Source of the DNA: Flavobacterium sp.
GTDB lineage: Bacteria > Bacteroidota > Bacteroidia > Flavobacteriales > Flavobacteriaceae
Direction: 5' to 3'
Assembly: GCA_004296145.1 (NCBI GenBank)
Contig: SEBM01000001.1
Location: 1-37,961 of the forward strand
Length of the DNA: 37,961 bases
Under the pieces are notes generated by a model. The model saw only the letters and a program-made list of their open reading frames with translations, ran no database searches and was not told the DNA's origin. Shown piece after piece: positions 34,740-37,961 of this stretch. Positions within the stretch are counted from its first letter, which is position 1. Each line of letters opens with the position of its first letter. Position numbers and translations under genes: made by a program.

Positions 34740-35231
34740 TTAATGTAATTGATCAATTGATTCAATTAGTATCGTATAAACTCTCTTAAATACCATTAAA
34801 AGCGTTACCAATAATTCAAATAATAGAAAATACAGGGTCACATACACATAGCAAGATATTATACTTATATCCCTTACTAAAATTAAAAGTATTATGGCTA
34901 GCGCTATTATCGCAGTTACAACGATGTTTGAAATGGTTTCCTTTAGTACATCTAACACATTTGTCCGTTTAAATTTTTCTTTTGTGCTTAATTCAAAAAT
35001 AATTCCTATAAAATTTAGCGATAAACCAATATAAATAGACAAGCCAGCAATTATAGTATTTGCGTAGTCATTGTCAATTTTTATTGATTTATAAACTAAT
35101 AATACGCTTAAGCCAATAGGTAGCAAAACAAATGTAAATAAATCCCAAAACGAGACTTGATTTGACCTATTTGCAAATACTGATTTGATGTGCTGACTGA
35201 CGATTTTACTTATGTCTATTTTCGAGCTCAT
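34740..35231 (-). CDS. Four-TM membrane protein, putative effector
   Basis: 163 aa with four hydrophobic helices at about 29-49, 57-79, 101-119 and 126-147, arranged as two hairpins. The N-terminus and the 80-100 loop are charged (STKEKFKRT). There is no signal peptide. Small four-TM proteins act as membrane-damaging or membrane-sensing partners in several anti-phage systems. It follows the 320-aa gene by 7 bp, so the two are probably a pair. The layout recalls Kiwa (a four-TM KwaA with a partner of about 315 aa), but the gene order is reversed and I see no KwaB signature. Confidence 0.7.
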   Translation of the reverse strand: MSSKIDISKIVSQHIKSVFANRSNQVSFWDLFTFVLLPIGLSVLLVYKSIKIDNDYANTIIAGLSIYIGLSLNFIGIIFELSTKEKFKRTNVLDVLKETISNIVVTAIIALAIILLILVRDISIISCYVYVTLYFLLFELLVTLLMVFKRVYTILIESIDQLH

Positions 35232-35238
35232 GTTAATT

Positions 35239-36201
35239 TTATAAACCTATTTCTTTAATCATGTCTTCTGTGAATTTTACTAAAAACTCTTGCATTTCCT
35301 TTTCTTTAGGATGGTTTCTCTCGTCTAATTCTACATTATCAACATAATATACAGGAGACAACTTAATGTTGTTTTCTAACTTAGAAGAAGCAGTCTTGCC
35401 TTTATGTTCAAACCTTGCAATTACTTCGGTTTCTTTGTCCAGCCCTAATTCTTCAAAACTTTCCAGTTCTATAATATCTGTATGATTTCCAAATATTTTT
35501 TCTGACAAAAATTCCTTTACACGACCACTAAAACCAGTTATATTTACTTCAATTGTTAACTCTTCGCCGGCTTTGAATTCTTTTTTAAAGAGTGAATCTG
35601 CTTTATCAGAAGGCAAATGGGAACGTCTAAGCGTTATCTTTTGTAACACACCTTTTTTCATCTTCTTTTCTGCTGCTTTTGTGATGTGTTCATTATAGTC
35701 TATAGCATATTTTTCGTCGATTGATTTGATAAACTTAGAAAAATGAAGCTTCAATGGACCATCCATATTTAAGTCACCTAACGACTGCACGATCAACAAT
35801 GCTTTATTTGTATTATCTGGTGTGTAAAAAATAAAGTGAAAAGGCAAACTTTGAATCTTATCCGCGGTTACTTTATATTCAGTATTTTCTGTATTGTTAA
35901 TATCCTTAACGTCATAAAATAAGTTAGTAGTTCCACCATCTAACACGCCATAAACAAAATATTTACCTGAATTAAACTTTATTTTATTTTCAGGTATAGT
36001 AAAACCTTTAGGCCAATTTTTATATACAATAAATTTTTTATCAAATGATTGGATATATTTTGTAAAAAGGTTGATGAATTTTTCGGAATCATTATTGCCT
36101 TCCATTCTTGAATAAATTTCAGACCAGAATAGGGATTCCTTAGGCTTATTAATTTCCCTTAAATTTAATGTGTAAACTTTTAGTTTTATATCGTGAGGCA
36201 T
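35239..36201 (-). CDS. 320-aa hypothetical partner of the four-TM protein
   Basis: 320 aa, soluble, no signal peptide and no catalytic motif that I recognise. The first half looks alpha/beta (GKYFVYGVLDGGT; LPFHFIFYTPDNTNKALLIVQSLGDL). The second half has the phrase GVLQKITLRRSHLPSDKADSLF, then a beta-rich segment. Its spacing to the four-TM gene (7 bp) and the 127-aa gene (24 bp) suggests a single transcript. It may be a sensor that gates the membrane partner. This is inference from context. Confidence 0.7.
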   Translation of the reverse strand: MPHDIKLKVYTLNLREINKPKESLFWSEIYSRMEGNNDSEKFINLFTKYIQSFDKKFIVYKNWPKGFTIPENKIKFNSGKYFVYGVLDGGTTNLFYDVKDINNTENTEYKVTADKIQSLPFHFIFYTPDNTNKALLIVQSLGDLNMDGPLKLHFSKFIKSIDEKYAIDYNEHITKAAEKKMKKGVLQKITLRRSHLPSDKADSLFKKEFKAGEELTIEVNITGFSGRVKEFLSEKIFGNHTDIIELESFEELGLDKETEVIARFEHKGKTASSKLENNIKLSPVYYVDNVELDERNHPKEKEMQEFLVKFTEDMIKEIGL

Positions 36202-36225
36202 AATTATTTTAAATAATGATAAAAT

Positions 36226-36609
36226 TTATTGAGGCATATCAAATCTATAAGATACTTGATTGCTGAAATGGTTATGAGAGCCTGCACGCCCCCAACCGTT
36301 TGCACCAATCTCCTTAGCTTTCTTCTTTATTTCTTCTTCAATAAAGTTATCGCTTAAATGTTTTGCATTGAAAGTAACTAAGCCGCCTGGTGTGACTTTT
36401 TCAAGAGCTTTAAAAAAGTCTACTTTTTCCTGCTCACTTTCTGGATGAGATATTGTTGTAATACCATTCTCTATTTTATACAAAAAACCATCTTGAGTAT
36501 AGATAGCTTTAATACTGAGATCACTTTGGTCTTCTAAATTTTCAAATTCTATTTTGGCAATAGTTTTTCCAATCAATTCGTTTTCTACTACTTTTTGAGA
36601 TCGTTCCAT
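36226..36609 (-). CDS. 127-aa hypothetical protein
   Basis: It starts at ATG 36609 (MERSQKVVEN). Beta strands dominate residues 10-55 (IAKIEFENLE, LSIKAIYTQDGFLYKIENGI). A helical part follows, then a Gly-rich C-terminal stretch, ANGWGRAGSHNHFSNQVSYR, with two His. No family is recognised. Between the XRE regulator and the 320-aa gene, same strand, it is probably part of the same module. Confidence 0.65.
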   Translation of the reverse strand: MERSQKVVENELIGKTIAKIEFENLEDQSDLSIKAIYTQDGFLYKIENGITTISHPESEQEKVDFFKALEKVTPGGLVTFNAKHLSDNFIEEEIKKKAKEIGANGWGRAGSHNHFSNQVSYRFDMPQ

Positions 36610-36617
36610 TTATTTAC

Positions 36618-36695
36618 TTAAATTTTATCTTTATTCTTATACCCCTCAGCAAACTCCCTCAACCTCTTTGTCAACTCTGGGTTATTCACTGCCAT
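36618..36695 (-). CDS. 25-aa ORF between the regulator and the 127-aa gene
   Basis: ATG at 36695 (MAVNNPELTKRL) to TAA at 36618. The peptide reads like a charged amphipathic helix, and it fills most of the 109-bp gap after the XRE gene. It ends 9 bp before the next ATG, so it could be a leader peptide. It may equally be chance or the stump of a lost gene. Confidence 0.25.
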   Translation of the reverse strand: MAVNNPELTKRLREFAEGYKNKDKI

Positions 36696-36718
36696 TTACA
36701 CCTTTTCTCATATATCTA

Positions 36719-36955
36719 CTATTCTTCAATCCAATTTTCAGGCATAAAATCTTTCAAGCTACAGTTTAAATATTTTGCTATTTCATTTAGTTGATCATAG
36801 GAATACATACTTGCTGAACTTTCCATTTCAATCTGCCCAATAAATCCAGCCGAAACTTTCAAAAGATCTGCTAAATCCCTCTGTGTTTTCTTTTCTCTAT
36901 TCCGAATTAAGAGAACTAGTTTAACAATCTCGTTTTCAGTAATAGACTTAGGCAT
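36719..36955 (-). CDS. XRE-family HTH regulator (controller-like)
   Basis: 78 aa, almost entirely one Cro/C1-type helix-turn-helix: TQRDLADLLKVSAGFIGQIE (24-43), followed by two packing helices ending LNCSLKDFMPENW. The size is that of restriction-modification controller (C) proteins. It is the first gene of a leftward run that reaches the C5 methyltransferase at 23305 with no gap over about 110 bp, so it may set expression of the membrane module and perhaps of the Druantia-like operon. A perfect palindrome 20 bp upstream of its ATG is the likely binding site. Confidence 0.85.
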   Translation of the reverse strand: MPKSITENEIVKLVLLIRNREKKTQRDLADLLKVSAGFIGQIEMESSASMYSYDQLNEIAKYLNCSLKDFMPENWIEE

Positions 36956-36970
36956 AATTATTTAATTTTA

Positions 36971-37002
36971 TTTGCTTAGTAATAACTAAGTTTGTATATT
37001 TG
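36971..37002 (+). promoter_or_regulatory. Canonical Bacteroidetes promoter, rightward
   Basis: TTTG (36971-36974, the -33 box, with its first T at 36971) and TATATTTG (36995-37002, matching the -7 box TAnnTTTG) are separated by 20 bp, the optimal spacing for the primary sigma factor of Bacteroidetes. It points away from the XRE gene, toward the structured leader region and the tlpA-like gene. I find no equally good leftward promoter for the XRE gene in this gap. Confidence 0.65.
36975..36990. promoter_or_regulatory. Palindromic operator candidate for the XRE regulator
   Basis: CTTAGT (36975-36980) and ACTAAG (36985-36990) are perfect inverted repeats with a 4-bp spacer, 20 bp upstream of the XRE start codon. 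The whole element fills the spacer of the rightward promoter. A protein bound here would block that promoter and could autoregulate the leftward one. Confidence 0.6.
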
Positions 37003-37148
37003 TTATCAGTTATTTATAGCGACAAATAGAGTAGGGGTAACCTTGCTTTTTACGATGTCACTCATGAAACGAAACCGTCAATTTCCTCCATGAGCTATCG
37101 TGAGTTCGCCATTACTATTGAGTTTTGCTATCTTCGTGATACCTTATT

Positions 37149-37249
37149 CAATAGGGCGAATTTCGCGTCAGTCTTTTGGGGGGCTCAGATTTAATCTGAG
37201 TAGGTTCTTGACGGTACCAGTTTCAAAAGCAGCGGAGTTCGCCCTATTG
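37149..37249 (+). ncRNA. Structured RNA leader candidate
   Basis: CAATAGGGCGAA (37149-37160) pairs perfectly with TTCGCCCTATTG (37238-37249), a 12-bp outer stem. Inside it, CTCAGATT (37184-37191) and AATCTGAG (37193-37200) form a second perfect palindrome. A further CTCATG/CATGAG pair lies upstream (37061-37066 and 37089-37094). The structure lies downstream of the rightward promoter at 36971-37002 and ahead of the 36-codon ORF at 37322, which fits a cis-regulatory 5' leader. The frame through 37100-37429 is open, but I read its first part as non-coding because the stems explain the sequence. Confidence 0.4.
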
Positions 37250-37321
37250 GTCTTTAACCAATTCGGTTTCCTTCTTTTGCCCTGGGTACACATCGTTTTA
37301 CATAACCAAATACCTAACCTA

Positions 37322-37429
37322 ATGAAAACGAAAAAACCAAATGTTTCCCATTGCCAGCAGCCAGTTCGGTTGTTGCGTAATTATTCCCTTTTCCTCTTGT
37401 TAAAGAACGTCATCTGTTCTCCATCATAG
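37322..37429 (+). CDS. 35-aa basic leader ORF
   Basis: ATG at 37322 (MKTKKPNVSHCQQ) to TAG at 37427. The product is basic with Leu- and Arg-rich parts (VRLLRNYSLFLLLKN) and two Cys. The same frame is open back to 37100, but the upstream part coincides with long inverted repeats. It may be a leader peptide upstream of a regulated operon, and I have an impression, uncertain, that similar small ORFs recur in this bacterial family. Its function is unknown. Confidence 0.35.
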   Translation: MKTKKPNVSHCQQPVRLLRNYSLFLLLKNVICSPS

Positions 37430-37672
37430 CAAAGCTTGATATTCAAAAATTAAAATAGGCCAATAAAAAAGAGGAGCTGTGGGTGAGAGCGCACATCAAT
37501 TCTTTAGATCGGTTTACATTTAGTTTTTGTACCAGCCCTTTAGTTTTTAAGCTAAAGGTGTAATACGATGGTTTGTTGCTATCGGTGTTTTTTTCACTAC
37601 CTTACCTTCTCTCAATCACCCCAAAACAATTGTTTGCACTCATTATTGGCAAACCAGTATAGATAAAAGTAT
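37430..37672. other. Non-coding stretch before tlpA
   Basis: No gene is seen. One hairpin is clear: CCTTTAG (37537-37543) with CTAAAGG (37552-37558), without a T-run. A partial promoter, TTTG at 37633-37636 and TATA at 37658-37661 with a 21-bp gap, would place a transcription start just before the attenuator-like hairpin at 37673. Confidence 0.4.
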
Positions 37673-37751
37673 AAAGCGGGAACCGAATAGGTTTTTTGTA
37701 AATAATCAGTTAGCCCGGTATCATAAGCACTGGGTGGTTCCCGCTTTTTTT
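37673..37751 (+). terminator. Terminator or attenuator ahead of the tlpA-like gene
   Basis: AAAGCGGGAACC (37673-37684) pairs perfectly over 12 bp with GGTTCCCGCTTT (37736-37747), and seven T start at 37745. The loop of 51 nt is long. An alternative small hairpin, AACC-GAATA-GGTT (37681-37693) followed by T's, would compete for the same left arm. The structure ends 35 bp before the tlpA ATG, so an attenuator or riboswitch-like leader is likelier than a simple gene-end terminator. Confidence 0.55.
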
Positions 37752-37785
37752 ATTTCTTTTTCTTAAACACTTACCATCTATTCTA

Positions 37786-37961
37786 ATGAAAAAAATAACG
37801 ATTTTACTCGTACTGGCATTGTTATGCCTAAATATTTGCGGCAAGGCGCAAGAGATACAACCCTTAAAATTAGGCGATAAGTTGCCTGATGCATTCTGGC
37901 AACAGGAGTATACCATTTACAAAGACGGCAAAACAACAAGCCAAAACCTGGCTGCTTACAA
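37786..37961 (+). CDS. Secreted TlpA-type thioredoxin-like protein (partial, 5' end)
   Basis: The first 58 codons are inside the window; the gene runs off the right edge. The start MKKITILLVLALLCLNICGKAQ is a signal peptide with a basic N-terminus and a hydrophobic core. The mature part opens with PLKLGDKLPDAFWQQEY, typical of the N-terminus of TlpA/AhpC-TSA proteins of Sphingobacteriaceae. The CxxC active site would lie beyond the edge, so the call is by style only. It is probably a chromosomal backbone gene marking the right border of the island. Confidence 0.65.
   Translation, partial: MKKITILLVLALLCLNICGKAQEIQPLKLGDKLPDAFWQQEYTIYKDGKTTSQNLAAY

Noticed and set aside
34740..36201. Kiwa (KwaA/KwaB) as a name for the four-TM plus 320-aa pair
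   Set aside because: Only the sizes and the four-TM topology agree. The order is reversed and I cannot see a DUF4868 signature, so naming it Kiwa would be a guess.
37100..37321. Upstream extension of the 35-aa leader ORF to 109 codons
   Set aside because: The extra sequence is dominated by long inverted repeats better explained as RNA structure, and the translation has no protein-like pattern.
37710..37916. Minus-strand ORF of 68 codons at the right edge
   Set aside because: It overlaps the terminator-like hairpin and the tlpA signal peptide on the opposite strand and shows no family pattern.
1..37961. Integrase, transposase, tRNA attachment site or CRISPR array
   Set aside because: None was found. 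No ORF has a tyrosine or serine recombinase or transposase motif, no tRNA-like fold was recognised, and no regularly spaced direct repeats were seen.

Overview
The window looks like a defence island in a Bacteroidetes chromosome, most likely a Sphingobacteriaceae / Pedobacter-like organism. The clues are the low G+C, the lack of strong Shine-Dalgarno sites, a perfect Bacteroidetes-type promoter (TTTG, 20 bp, TATATTTG) near 36971-37002, a TlpA-type secreted thioredoxin start at the right edge, and a UmuD-like gene of the Bacteroidetes kind at the left edge. The host is inferred from style; no marker gene settles the genus. I see no integrase, transposase, tRNA, rRNA or CRISPR array.

Left flank (1-1694): a gene-free stretch with one minus-strand terminator, a UmuD-like S24 protein whose catalytic Ser and Lys are both replaced, several inverted repeats, and a 29-codon signal-peptide-like ORF that may be the stump of a truncated secreted gene.

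Left arm (1695-19079, + strand): one tightly packed eight-gene operon. It is a type I restriction-modification locus (two different HsdM, HsdS, HsdR) carrying four further genes: a GmrSD-like DUF262/DUF1524 protein between the two hsdM genes, and, between hsdS and hsdR, a GHKL ATPase fused to a PD-(D/E)XK nuclease, a 1538-aa sacsin/NO VEIN-like GHKL ATPase and a Upf1-like SF1 helicase. I consider this expanded type I cassette the best candidate for an undescribed composite system.

Middle (19080-23304): a two-TM membrane protein, a 51-aa ORF translationally coupled to an HNH endonuclease, and on the opposite strand a two-gene module of a pol-beta-type nucleotidyltransferase and an endonuclease IV-like TIM barrel that keeps nearly the full zinc ligand pattern.

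Right arm (23305-36955, - strand): all genes run leftward with short gaps or overlaps. First come an XRE regulator, a 127-aa protein, a 320-aa protein and a four-TM protein (an uncharacterised membrane-effector-like module). Then come a 94-aa protein, a 939-aa protein, a 2038-aa DEAD/DEAH helicase with a C-terminal DUF1998 region (DruE-like), a Cas4/RecB-like nuclease with a predicted Fe-S cluster, and a C5 cytosine methyltransferase (DruM-like). The last five resemble Druantia type II, in an unusual gene order and with an extra small first gene.

Right flank (36956-37961): a palindromic operator sits inside a canonical rightward promoter next to the XRE gene. A highly structured non-coding region with a short leader ORF and a terminator/attenuator hairpin follows, and then the start of the tlpA-like gene. 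The two arms together offer several layers: methylation-guided restriction (type I), attack on modified DNA (DUF262/HNH), helicase-nuclease defence (Druantia-like) and probable abortive-infection modules (four-TM, NTase/TIM barrel).
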